Assembly: GCA_002381185.1 (NCBI GenBank)
Contig: DFOA01000020.1
Span: forward strand, 124,001 to 188,000
Length of the DNA: 64,000 bases
From: Firmicutes bacterium UBA3553
Lineage (GTDB): Bacteria > Bacillota > Clostridia > Tissierellales > Sedimentibacteraceae
Reading direction: 5' to 3'
A program made the position numbers and the translations under genes. Under the pieces are notes generated by a model. That model was not told the DNA's origin, searched no databases, and saw only the letters and a list, made by a program, of their open reading frames with translations. Numbering within the stretch: the stretch's first letter is position 1; every line of letters begins with the position of its first letter. This document shows positions 1-7,723 of this stretch, in pieces.

Positions 1-588
1 TAAAGGCAACATATATGCAAGTATCTTTAAAACCAAACGATTTCGCCTCTCAATTATAGCAAGAATCGACATTGTAATACCATAACCAATCAATATACCC
101 ATACAGTTATTAAAGATATCATCCACATCGAATACTCCGGAGTTTGCAGCTAATTGTATATATTCAATTATAACTACAAAAATTATACCTGCTGCTATTG
201 TCCATCTTACTTTATGGAACTTATTATGTAAAACCGGCAGCATTAGCCCCAGCGGTACAGTCATTAATATATTCAATATAATATGATACCTATCCGCTGC
301 ATTAAAAGAATCCCAAACCCGCCTATAAGAACTGAACAAGTTAAGGTTAACTTGTCTGGTATATACCCCTCTGTTTAAAAGAGCTACGTCAAAAATTATA
401 ATTATATATGATGAAATAATAAAAATTACCAACATTTGTTTTTTTGGTATATTTTTTTCGCCTTTTAGCATTTGTAGCTTATTCATGCTTTCATAAAGCA
501 GCCAACATACTATGCCCGTAGATAAAATAGATGCTGAAATTATTTTTATATTTAAATTCCCTATAATCCTGATTAATTCATATATCAT
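1..588 (-). CDS. VanZ-like family membrane protein, 3' end cut by window edge
   Basis: Reading the minus strand from an ATG at 588 gives an open frame that runs off the left edge, so the C-terminus is missing. It begins MIYELIRIIGN, has hydrophobic segments at about residues 15-35, 52-65, 110-120, 130-145 and 165-180, and carries the VanZ-type pattern NLNLFSSYR, NILMTVPLGLMLP, EYIQ, and VFDVDDIFNN followed by GILIGY. VanZ-like proteins are small integral membrane proteins; VanZ itself gives low-level teicoplanin resistance, but most homologues have no known function. AGAGGA lies just before the start. No van gene cluster is visible nearby, although a VanW gene lies at 20.4 kb. Confidence 0.8.
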   Translation of the reverse strand, partial: MIYELIRIIGNLNIKIISASILSTGIVCWLLYESMNKLQMLKGEKNIPKKQMLVIFIISSYIIIIFDVALLNRGVYTRQVNLNLFSSYRRVWDSFNAADRYHIILNILMTVPLGLMLPVLHNKFHKVRWTIAAGIIFVVIIEYIQLAANSGVFDVDDIFNNCMGILIGYGITMSILAIIERRNRLVLKILAYMLPL

Positions 589-644
589 TTGTATCCTCTT
601 ATAAATTGGATGTATGTGTATTATGCATAAAATTCTGAAGGATT

Positions 645-685
645 CAGCAAATAGATTTCTTATAATAAAAGTAATCTATTTGCTG
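645..685. other. 13-bp inverted repeat, possible transcript end
   Basis: CAGCAAATAGATT (645-657) is matched by AATCTATTTGCTG (673-685) around a 15-base loop, with a T run on the plus-strand side (686-690). It lies 14 bases past the stop of the minus-strand gene at 699-1094, but on that strand no T run follows the stem. It is therefore a stem-loop of uncertain use. Confidence 0.5.
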
Positions 686-698
686 TTTTTAATACTAA

Positions 699-1094
699 TT
701 ACTCACTTATTGTTCCACTGGCATGCACATAATCTCCCGCACTACACAGGTCTCCAGCCGACCATTTTATATAGTATTTTTTTGCTGTACTCAAACTACT
801 AAAAGTAATTAGCTCTGTTTTAACTTCTCCAGTAGAAGATAATTTTATTATTTTGGGATCACCAACTTGTTCATGTTCTTCATCATATAACGTAACTGCT
901 AAATCACGATTTGTTTGTGCATCATGGGATACTGCCACATCTATTTTAATTTTTCCATTAGAAGTTATAAAATTATACTCTGAGTATACTCTGTAGCAAA
1001 ATTTCCCACTAAAACTTACTGAACTGCTCGCTAAATTTTTAGTTTGGGTTGGTGGTTCAGTAGCAAATATTACAATATCAGTTTCACTTTTCAT
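699..1094 (-). CDS. Uncharacterised 131-residue protein
   Basis: The start is well supported by AGGAGG seven to eight bases before the ATG. The protein has no signal peptide or membrane segment. Its sequence alternates hydrophobic and polar residues (VAVTLYDEE, ELITFSSL, KKYYIKWSAGD), which suggests a beta-sandwich; this is a guess from composition. I do not recognise the family. It stands alone, followed by a stem-loop and preceded by about 240 bases without a gene. A gene for a small secreted beta-rich protein (1338-1766) lies upstream on the same strand, so the pair may encode extracellular or surface factors, though this one has no visible export signal. Confidence 0.65.
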   Translation of the reverse strand: MKSETDIVIFATEPPTQTKNLASSSVSFSGKFCYRVYSEYNFITSNGKIKIDVAVSHDAQTNRDLAVTLYDEEHEQVGDPKIIKLSSTGEVKTELITFSSLSTAKKYYIKWSAGDLCSAGDYVHASGTISE

Positions 1095-1337
1095 ATTAAT
1101 CTTCCTCCTTCTGATTTTTTTGTTTCAGTTCTAAAAGATTTTCAATTATTTGGTGACCTTATATGCAGCATATTAGCACACTCCTTTCTTGAGATTTCTT
1201 ATAACATATGAGTTGATTTTTGTTTCCTCATGTTCTAAGCCTCTTTCATTCCGCTGTAATTATCCATGATGTTAATTCTATACAATCTCCTGTATTTAAA
1301 CATATACTATCGTACAAATGTCACATAGAAAATGGCT
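1095..1337. other. Gene-free stretch between two small minus-strand genes
   Basis: I see no convincing gene here. The longest plus-strand reading frame crossing it is antisense to the DUF6147-like gene and lacks a ribosome binding site. On the minus strand the AGGAGG for the gene ending at 699 lies near 1101-1107. No clear promoter or terminator was recognised. Confidence 0.4.
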
Positions 1338-1766
1338 TTAATAACTCTGCGAACCGCTCGTTAAAGTGGTGCTTTCCGAATTTTGCCCGCTATAAGCGGT
1401 CACCGATGATTGCACTCTGTATGTATAACCGCTTGAAACATAATATGTATCGCTGAATCTCAATGTCCTTGAACTGCTGCTATCACTCCATGTTTTGATA
1501 GTTGCCCAACTGCCATTTTTATACTGTTGTAAATTTATTGTTGCCTTAATACTTGTTACTTCGCTGTTTCCGGTTACATAAACCACTGCTGTTGCCTCCC
1601 CGGAAGAATTAATCGACAGTGATGCTTCTGCACTTGAAATATAAGTGTACATTGGAGATATTATAATTTTATCTCCTTCTAATATGCCCGTATCTGCCAT
1701 AGCAGGAATAACAAGTAAATTTGTCATTAAAATCGCTGCTATCATGGTAATTAATTTTTTTCTCAT
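1338..1766 (-). CDS. Small secreted protein, DUF6147-like
   Basis: The protein has a signal peptide (MRKK, hydrophobic core, probable cleavage after PAMA near residue 25). The mature part of about 115 residues is rich in Ser, Thr, Tyr and Val. Motifs such as YTYISSAEASLSI, LQQYKNGSWATIKTW and YRVQSSVTAYSGQ recall DUF6147 secreted proteins of Clostridia, whose function is unknown. I chose the ATG at 1766, ten bases after AGGAGG; a TTG two codons upstream is only four bases from it. The ECF sigma/anti-sigma pair lies upstream on the same strand, but co-regulation is not shown. Confidence 0.75.
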   Translation of the reverse strand: MRKKLITMIAAILMTNLLVIPAMADTGILEGDKIIISPMYTYISSAEASLSINSSGEATAVVYVTGNSEVTSIKATINLQQYKNGSWATIKTWSDSSSSRTLRFSDTYYVSSGYTYRVQSSVTAYSGQNSESTTLTSGSQSY

Positions 1767-1880
1767 AATCAAAAAGCCTCCTGATTTTTATATAAGTATT
1801 TTCTTACCTCTATACTATATAACGAAATTCAGGTGGCTTTTGTGGACACTCTTTTTTAAAAATTTATAAATTTTATAAGT

Positions 1881-2585
1881 TTATTTTTGTATAACACCTT
1901 CAATAACCTTCAGCAGCTCTTCAAAAGATATTTCTCCGGTAATGAGATAAAAATATTCGTTGTCATTCCAATATGCATTGTACATACCTTTATTAAAAAC
2001 ATAATTTATGCTAGTTCCATTTATTTTAATATTTTTAATTTCGGTATCTTCGGTGTCTATTCTAAGTTCACTGCTTGTTATGATATTTTGTTTGTAAACA
2101 AGTATTCTATCTCCGTTTTCATAATCAATTATCCTTGTTATATCCGTCTGCATGTCATTTATAACCTCAAATCCTTCCGGAATATACAACGGTTCGGTAA
2201 AATCAGGTTTCTCAGTTAAGGGTTCCTGCCCTTCCTCCGTTTTTGTTATAATAGAAGTAAATTCTTTGTAAACATTGGTTATTATTTCAAAAACCTTTTC
2301 TCTGTATGCCTGGACTGTAACAACTAATAAACCGTTGGATAAAATAAATATAATAAGTATTACGGCAGCATATTTACTAAAGGCTGCAAATTTTCTTTGT
2401 ATAGGAGTCCTGCTGTATTCTTTTATTAATTTTTTTATGTTCTTTTTATAGCGCGCAGAAAAAACATGAGGGGCAGCATTCTTGTCTCTTTCTTCCTCAA
2501 GACGGTCTAATAACATATTGGCTTTAGGCATATACTCAGTCAATAATATATCTAATTCTTCGTCTGTTAAAATCTTTTTTTGCAT
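1881..2585 (-). CDS. DUF4367-containing membrane protein, probable anti-sigma factor
   Basis: The protein has 234 residues. An N-terminal cytoplasmic part of about 70 residues is followed by one membrane segment at about 72-92 (YAAVILIIFILSNGLLVV). The extracytoplasmic C-terminal domain has the DUF4367 look: PEGFEV near residue 150, then a YNAYWNDNEYFYLITG-like core. In clostridia this architecture typically sits directly behind an ECF sigma gene, and here the start is five bases after the sigma stop. The likely job is to hold that sigma factor at the membrane until an envelope signal arrives. No HxxxCxxC zinc motif is visible, so it is not a classic ZAS anti-sigma factor. The function is inferred from architecture and position. 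Confidence 0.75.
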   Translation of the reverse strand: MQKKILTDEELDILLTEYMPKANMLLDRLEEERDKNAAPHVFSARYKKNIKKLIKEYSRTPIQRKFAAFSKYAAVILIIFILSNGLLVVTVQAYREKVFEIITNVYKEFTSIITKTEEGQEPLTEKPDFTEPLYIPEGFEVINDMQTDITRIIDYENGDRILVYKQNIITSSELRIDTEDTEIKNIKINGTSINYVFNKGMYNAYWNDNEYFYLITGEISFEELLKVIEGVIQK

Positions 2586-2590
2586 TAAAT

Positions 2591-3127
2591 TTAAACCTCC
2601 CGATCATTTATTATTTCTCTTAATTTTTTTCTGGCACGCATAAGTCTCTTTTTAACGTTTTCTTCTGATAAGTCTAATATTTCGGCTATTTCTTTATATG
2701 AATACCCGTCGTCATATTTTAAGGATAAAATAATATAATAAGATTCAGGCAGTTTAAAAAGACAACGCTCAATTTCCATGCCCTCAAGTATATTATCTGT
2801 AATCGCAAGCTCATCAATTATTGTTCCTTCAATTTTGTCATATGAAACTTCCTGCTGCTTTTTCCTTTTCCTATATATATCAATGGAAACAAACCTGACT
2901 ATATTAACGAATTTATTTCGAGTTTGTGGACACTTTTTCTTAGAAAATTTATCAAAATTTTTTATAATGCGCATAAAGCTTTCCTGCACTGCATCTTCCG
3001 CTAAATTACAATCCCTTAAAATTCCGTATGCTTTGCGGTACATTAATGTACTATATTCATCATGGAGCCCTTTGAATATATTTTTATCATCTTCATTATC
3101 AAGCATAGACAGATAAAACATTAACAT
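2591..3127 (-). CDS. ECF-type RNA polymerase sigma factor
   Basis: The protein has 178 residues, a typical ECF length. Region 2 covers about residues 20-90 (LRDCNLAEDAVQESFMRIIK, then RFVSIDIYRKRKK). Region 4 covers about 118-170 (LPESYYIILSLKYDDGYSYKEIA, then LSEENVKKRLMRARKKL), a helix-turn-helix for the -35 element. The N-terminal MLMFYLSMLD is common in clostridial members. GGGGGGA precedes the ATG. It is co-transcribed with the DUF4367 protein downstream, which probably controls it. No extra target genes can be named from this window. Confidence 0.9.
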   Translation of the reverse strand: MLMFYLSMLDNEDDKNIFKGLHDEYSTLMYRKAYGILRDCNLAEDAVQESFMRIIKNFDKFSKKKCPQTRNKFVNIVRFVSIDIYRKRKKQQEVSYDKIEGTIIDELAITDNILEGMEIERCLFKLPESYYIILSLKYDDGYSYKEIAEILDLSEENVKKRLMRARKKLREIINDREV

Positions 3128-3372
3128 ATACTGTCCCCCCTTTATATGAACATTATCGGCTTAATCAGATAATAAGTTTACATGACATGATGTTTTTGTT
3201 ATTGTCCAAAAACCTTATTTAATTGTAGCATCCTTTCCAGATAAACACAATTTAAACATTGGTATTAATGAATGTCCATATGCTCAAATACATCTTTAAT
3301 TTTTAGATTCAGACACATATGATAGGCAGATGTTCCTCAACAATAAATATTGCCTTAAATATTTTCTATTAT
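3128..3372. other. Intergenic stretch before the sigma-factor operon
   Basis: These 245 bases hold the upstream region of the sigma gene and the region after the MFS transporter stop. I see no coding remnant, clear terminator or consensus promoter. Confidence 0.4.
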
Positions 3373-4608
3373 TCACCTTTTTTCTGACGCAAGATTATTA
3401 TTATTGTTTGTTTGATTACGCATTAAGCCTCTAAATGTCAGCAGTATTGATATTATAATTACCCCTGAGGAAATTATCCATACTACAGGTATTGAAGTAT
3501 AATTGATTACAAGACTGTTAACAACCGAGCCAATTAGTCCTCCTGCCTGAAGGATTAATGAATTTACAGACAATACAGATGCTCTTATTTCATTAGGAAC
3601 TTCAGAGTTTAATATCACACCTTCCGGTATGTTTGCCATGCCGAAAATCAGGTATACAAATGTATAAAACACTATAAAAGATTTCATGTTTGATTGCAAT
3701 GCCATTATTATCAATGACAATGCCAAAAATACTCTTAGAACTAAATACATTTTCTTGGCGTTATTCTTTTTTATAACCAGGCCAGATACTATATGACCTG
3801 CCATAGCTGCGGCTAAATATAAAAATGCCATAACACCGAGAAGCGCCATGAATATTTCATCAGTCATCAGTGATATGAAGTGAGGCTGCCAATAGGTTTC
3901 CAATGCGTAGAGGAAAAAGCCCGTTGAAAAAACAGAAATAAAAATACATATTATTGTCTTACTTTTAGCTATGAAGGCTGAACTGTTTTTAATATGCTGC
4001 TTTAAGGATATTCTTTTTTCTTTTTCAATTTCAGCTGTTTCCTTAATAAATACAAATGCAAGTACAATAATTGTCACTGTTAAAAATATCTTAATAACAA
4101 TATTTAAATCGTATGTTCCTGTTAATATAAAATATTTTTTTGAAATTTCTGGAAACATTCCGCCAGTTAAAGCCCCTGCCGATAATCCCAGCGCATCCAG
4201 TACGTTTAGCCTTGTTGTTACTTTATGCAGTGAATCCTTTCCAAAAGCATCAATGTAAGAATCAATAAAAAGAGCTTCAAATGACCCTGAAGATATTGCC
4301 CTGTTCAGACCTTGAAGTATAATTCCAATACATATGGCAGCAATACCGTTTCCAAACAAAATAAATAATGAACTCACCAAGGAAACAATCAGCGATATAC
4401 AGAATGTCTTTTTTCTACCCATGACATCGGCCATTATTCCTGAGGGTAATTCGAAAACAACCACTGTAACTGCATACATACCCATAATTAATGATAAATT
4501 GCTGAGAGATGCACCTTTATCTATTAGCAATAAGCTAAGTACAGGAACAAGAAGACCGTTTACATATGAATTGAGAAAAAATATCAGGGAATATATATTT
4601 AATCGCAT
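3373..4608 (-). CDS. MFS transporter, probable exporter
   Basis: The protein has 411 residues and about twelve hydrophobic segments, with the MFS motif between segments 2 and 3 (GIMADVMGRKK near residues 57-67). This A-type loop is usual in drug/proton antiporters and sugar effluxers. The gene starts three bases after the stop of an HTH regulator and forms an operon with it, so expression is probably set by that regulator. The substrate cannot be read from the sequence. Confidence 0.85.
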   Translation of the reverse strand: MRLNIYSLIFFLNSYVNGLLVPVLSLLLIDKGASLSNLSLIMGMYAVTVVVFELPSGIMADVMGRKKTFCISLIVSLVSSLFILFGNGIAAICIGIILQGLNRAISSGSFEALFIDSYIDAFGKDSLHKVTTRLNVLDALGLSAGALTGGMFPEISKKYFILTGTYDLNIVIKIFLTVTIIVLAFVFIKETAEIEKEKRISLKQHIKNSSAFIAKSKTIICIFISVFSTGFFLYALETYWQPHFISLMTDEIFMALLGVMAFLYLAAAMAGHIVSGLVIKKNNAKKMYLVLRVFLALSLIIMALQSNMKSFIVFYTFVYLIFGMANIPEGVILNSEVPNEIRASVLSVNSLILQAGGLIGSVVNSLVINYTSIPVVWIISSGVIIISILLTFRGLMRNQTNNNNNLASEKR

Positions 4609-4611
4609 AAT

Positions 4612-5208
4612 TTAACCTTGCCTGTCATTGTTATTTAAATCTGCTCTGTATGCAATCAAAGCATACTCAAATGGGTTAGTATTGTCAGATGCTCTTGAAT
4701 GTTCTTTTATAAAATCATCTATGATACTAAACAGCTTATTTGCCTCATCGACAGTTAAATGAACAACGCCTGTCAACTGGTCCACCATTTTATTTCCTTT
4801 TCTATATTCTTCACTTATAAATTCTCTCTTTGACGTTATCAGTTCATTATAGCCTTTATATGCTTCATTCAAAATGCTTCTTGCCAATACATCACGCTCC
4901 GGTGATAAATCATCATTTAAATCCTGACCTATGCTTACTGTTTTGTCAGATAATCTTAAATACCTTGCTGTAATCCCGTTTATAACTTCGTTGTGGTCAA
5001 ATTCGATTATTCCAACCTGCTCCAGCTGCTTGATGTGATGCTGCGCCGAGGATGGCGAAATATTAAGCTTATCGGCTATATATTTGGAAGTAACAGGTCT
5101 TCCCTCTCTGCTCATTATTTTTATTATTTTTTGTCTGACCGGGGACATTAGTATTTTTAATTCTTTGTCAGTCTTAAGTATAATATGATTCTTTCTTTCC
5201 ATATTCAA
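4612..5208 (-). CDS. Winged-helix (ArsR-like) transcriptional regulator
   Basis: The protein has 198 residues. A winged HTH at about residues 15-85 contains RQKIIKIMSREGRPVTS, IADKLNISPSSAQHHI and KQLEQVGIIEF, as in ArsR/HTH_20 regulators. The C-terminal 110 residues are helical and charged, without recognised ligand residues; no Cys pair for metal sensing is present. It is first in an operon with an MFS transporter. Its own promoter (5230-5259) is framed by the inverted repeat CGTTACA/TGTAACG, so it plausibly represses itself and the transporter. AACCTCCAT on the plus strand shows the GGAGG site. Confidence 0.85.
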   Translation of the reverse strand: MNMERKNHIILKTDKELKILMSPVRQKIIKIMSREGRPVTSKYIADKLNISPSSAQHHIKQLEQVGIIEFDHNEVINGITARYLRLSDKTVSIGQDLNDDLSPERDVLARSILNEAYKGYNELITSKREFISEEYRKGNKMVDQLTGVVHLTVDEANKLFSIIDDFIKEHSRASDNTNPFEYALIAYRADLNNNDRQG

Positions 5209-5219
5209 CCTCCATATAT

Positions 5220-5259
5220 CGTTACAGTTATTATAACATTACATCTTGTGTAACGTCAA
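5220..5259 (-). promoter_or_regulatory. Promoter of HTH-MFS operon with palindromic operator
   Basis: On the minus strand, TTGACG (5259-5254) and TATAAT (5235-5230) are separated by 18 bases. The inverted repeat CGTTACA (5220-5226) and TGTAACG (5249-5255) frames the -10 element and touches the -35. A second, tighter dyad, TTACA-N5-TGTAA, lies at 5239-5253. This is a good candidate autoregulatory operator for the winged-helix protein encoded 11 bases downstream. Confidence 0.75.
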
Positions 5260-5355
5260 GATAAATATTAATATTTTATATTAAAATAAGAAACCCCTCA
5301 TACCAACATAATCAAGGATTGCCGGTAAATTAAGAAATCTTGTTGTGTTAATAAT

Positions 5356-5399
5356 AAAAAACCAACGCTTATAGCATTCTGCCATAGGCGTTGGTTTTT
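5356..5399 (-). terminator. Rho-independent terminator after nucleoid-associated protein gene
   Basis: The arms ACCAACGC and GCGTTGGT enclose a 20-base loop and have A/T runs on both sides, so it could work in either direction. It begins six bases past the stop of the minus-strand gene at 5405. Confidence 0.85.
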
Positions 5400-5404
5400 A
5401 AGGA

Positions 5405-6403
5405 TTATTTATCTATAATATTGTCTATATTTTTTAGCATTATTGAGATTGTTCCGTCATGATTTGTGATAAACTCAACCTTTTCCTTGTTGCTGAGCAT
5501 TTCGTAGGGTATATTTATTTCAATTCCTTCATCTGTAATAAATTTCTGTTTTGTTTTAATTTTATTGGCGTAATTGAAATTAACCTTAATTTCAGGCTCC
5601 CTGATGCCCTTCATTTGAATTTCTTCGTTATAAACCTTTTTTGCATCATTGTCTTTAAATACTTTTTCAGAAATTTCTTCTAAGCTTATATTTAGTTTTT
5701 CCTCCACATTTTCTCTGATTATGTTTTTAGCCTGACTTTTCATGAACATATCATCATCGTAATATTCCTTGATTATTTTATCTGTGGCTTGTGTGATGAT
5801 TTTTACCTTTTCTCTGTCGGGCTTTTCCTCCTTGCATTCCAGTAAATGTTTTGAAATATAATAGCACGGTTCATTGTAAACCTGGCACTTTTTCTCCTTT
5901 ACAAATACTTCAAGGCTGTTTAAATCCACAAATATGAATTCATCGATTTTTTGAGTCGCCGCAGGCAGTGCACAGGGCTGCTCAATTATAATATTTTTTG
6001 TGCATTCTTCCTGCTTTGTGAAATGAATGTATCCCTTTTTGTAATTAAGCTTGAGTATTACCATGTAGTCCTTATTAAAAACATTGGCCTGCACAAATAA
6101 CAGGTCACATGGCTTAATATCCGGATTTTCTGATATTATTTTATAGAAAAATCCTGATACCTCATTTGAAAATTTAATAAAGTCGTCATTACTTAAATAA
6201 TCTTTTATTAAACTTAAAAAGAATCCCACATGATTTGTGAACTTAGTTTTCTTTAAATCCGCATCATTATAGCATTTAATAATATGTTTTTCTGTGTATT
6301 CTCTCATTTCATCGTTAAAAGACATGAGATTTTCAGATAATACTGGTATTCCTAAACTTGTATCAAGTATGTGAAGTATTGCTTTTGATATAGAAACGCT
6401 CAT
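5405..6403 (-). CDS. Nucleoid-associated protein, NdpA/YejK family
   Basis: The protein has about 332 residues, the family's usual length. The family signature is spread along it: an N-terminal ISKAILHILD, a central LLFVQANVFNKDYMVILKLNYKKGY, and a C-terminal stretch NINIPYEMLSNKEKVEF-like before a short tail. In Gram-negatives the homologue YejK (37-kD nucleoid-associated protein) binds DNA; the role in Firmicutes is less clear, and some homologues sit in defence or mobile contexts, which is not the case here. I chose the ATG at 6403 behind GAGGG; an upstream TTG at 6433 has no binding site. It is a single gene with its own terminator. Confidence 0.85.
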   Translation of the reverse strand: MSVSISKAILHILDTSLGIPVLSENLMSFNDEMREYTEKHIIKCYNDADLKKTKFTNHVGFFLSLIKDYLSNDDFIKFSNEVSGFFYKIISENPDIKPCDLLFVQANVFNKDYMVILKLNYKKGYIHFTKQEECTKNIIIEQPCALPAATQKIDEFIFVDLNSLEVFVKEKKCQVYNEPCYYISKHLLECKEEKPDREKVKIITQATDKIIKEYYDDDMFMKSQAKNIIRENVEEKLNISLEEISEKVFKDNDAKKVYNEEIQMKGIREPEIKVNFNYANKIKTKQKFITDEGIEINIPYEMLSNKEKVEFITNHDGTISIMLKNIDNIIDK

Positions 6404-6463
6404 TTTTACCCTCGCAGTTATTTTATTATCCAATTATACACGATATATAATTTATTTGCCAAT

Positions 6464-6503
6464 AAAAAATACCGCATCACTATGCTGTTGCTGAGAATGC
6501 GGT
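6464..6503 (-). terminator. Rho-independent terminator after isochorismatase-ASCH gene
   Basis: On the minus strand, ACCGCAT and ATGCGGT (6497-6503 and 6471-6477) flank a 19-base loop and are followed by ATTTTTT. It lies 28 bases past the stop at 6531. Confidence 0.85.
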
Positions 6504-6530
6504 GTTCTTTCGTTTATTTTTCACTGAAAT

Positions 6531-7496
6531 TTATTTAAATACAACTTCAAATTTTTCGCACACTACCAGCATATTTTCTGTCGGTTCTTTGCCGATTTCT
6601 TTCATTTCTCTTGAAAAATAGCTCCAGTGGGCATTTTTCCAATATTCCAAGGACTTGTCCCCTTCGCCCTCCGTTGCGGCAAATTCTTCCGTTACATCTT
6701 TATAAGGAACTATTGCAATGTTTGTTGTTTTTATAATGCACTGCGCTTCGCCGTTCCAGTCGGTTACAATGCTAAAGTCTCCTTCTTTAGGCAGTTCCTC
6801 TTCATTACCGTAAGAAAGACATAATGAAGCGGTTGCTCTTTTTACGCCACTTACCACCAGCTCTGCTAATTCGTTTGCATCCTGTTCATTGTCACAGAAA
6901 TGCCATGCAGTGTATTTCTTATAAGTATTATTTAGATTTTCTCCTATTGATGCTAGATAATTTTCCCATATTTGTTTTATTGATTCATGCTCTGACGAAT
7001 CCTGGTTTTCTTTTAAAAAGTATTCCAGTGCATCATAGCTGACAACAGATCTCAGCAACTGAATGCGTCTGATTTCATCATCACTGAATCCGGCTATGCC
7101 GTTTTGCAGCAAGAAAGCATTGTAACCCCTTTCAAGGGCACCGTTGTAGGTAAACAGTACACAATACTCTGCGGCAAATCCGCTTATAACAACGCAGTCC
7201 ACGCTCTCCCTCTTAAGAATGGTATCAAGCTCTGTTTCCCAAAAAGCATTGTTAAAAGATTTTTGTACAAAAAAATCACTGTCAGATACTATTAACTCGT
7301 CCACACATTTAAAACCCTCCGTCTCCGACCCTCCTGCTTCAACATCTTGTATGATTACAACAGGATGTTTTTTCCTACGGAAATACTGGCTGATTTCATT
7401 AATATATTCTACTGCTTTTTCGAAAGATGCCTTGCAAGGTGTTTCTTCTTTACAATTTTTTTGCATGTCCACTATTAAAAATGCTGCCTTTGACAT
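6531..7496 (-). CDS. Isochorismatase-family hydrolase fused to an ASCH domain
   Basis: Two domains are fused in 321 residues. Residues 1 to about 165 are a cysteine-hydrolase (isochorismatase/nicotinamidase-like) domain with the triad D10 (LIVDMQ), K78 (VQKSFNNAF) and C111 (SGFAAEYCV). Residues from about 175 to 321 form a YhfF-type ASCH domain (TAWHFCDNEQDANELAELV, GVKRATAS, GDFSIVTDWNGEAQCII, then ENMLVVCEKFEVV). ASCH domains are thought to bind RNA or nucleotides, and some are amidohydrolases on modified cytidines. The pairing suggests successive steps on one small amide substrate, possibly a modified nucleobase, but that is inference. GGGGAG precedes the ATG, and no frameshift is visible at the junction. 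Confidence 0.85.
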   Translation of the reverse strand: MSKAAFLIVDMQKNCKEETPCKASFEKAVEYINEISQYFRRKKHPVVIIQDVEAGGSETEGFKCVDELIVSDSDFFVQKSFNNAFWETELDTILKRESVDCVVISGFAAEYCVLFTYNGALERGYNAFLLQNGIAGFSDDEIRRIQLLRSVVSYDALEYFLKENQDSSEHESIKQIWENYLASIGENLNNTYKKYTAWHFCDNEQDANELAELVVSGVKRATASLCLSYGNEEELPKEGDFSIVTDWNGEAQCIIKTTNIAIVPYKDVTEEFAATEGEGDKSLEYWKNAHWSYFSREMKEIGKEPTENMLVVCEKFEVVFK

Positions 7497-7576
7497 AATA
7501 TTCTCCCCATATTTATCTGATTTTTTTTACTCGACTCTCATGTTTACTATAAAATAATTAATCTCACATCATTCCC

Positions 7577-7723
7577 TCATATTACTATTTGTTCAGAAAG
7601 CTCAATAAAGGCGTTCTCGATTTTACTCTTATTCCGCAAATTATATCCAATGTCATAGCCGTAGAATGTCAGCATAAATTGAAAGTAGTATTTATATCCC
7701 ATTTCATCATAGCCATTTTTAAA
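7577..7723 (-). pseudogene. C-terminal gene remnant just after mprF
   Basis: Directly after the mprF stop (TAG at 7724-7726), in the same frame, 48 codons stay open to a TGA at 7577-7579. They read like a protein end: FKNGYDEMGYKYYFQFM, then LTFYGYDIGYNLRNKSKIE. There is no start codon with a ribosome binding site. The composition recalls the C-terminal helices of TetR-type regulators, but I cannot name the family with confidence. It is probably the leftover of a deleted gene. Confidence 0.45.

Noticed and set aside
614..802. Plus-strand frame of 62 codons
   Set aside because: It overlaps the stem-loop and the end of the minus-strand gene at 699, has no clear ribosome binding site and no family-like sequence.
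1220..1456. Plus-strand frame of 78 codons
   Set aside because: It runs antisense over the end of the DUF6147-like gene and lacks a ribosome binding site.
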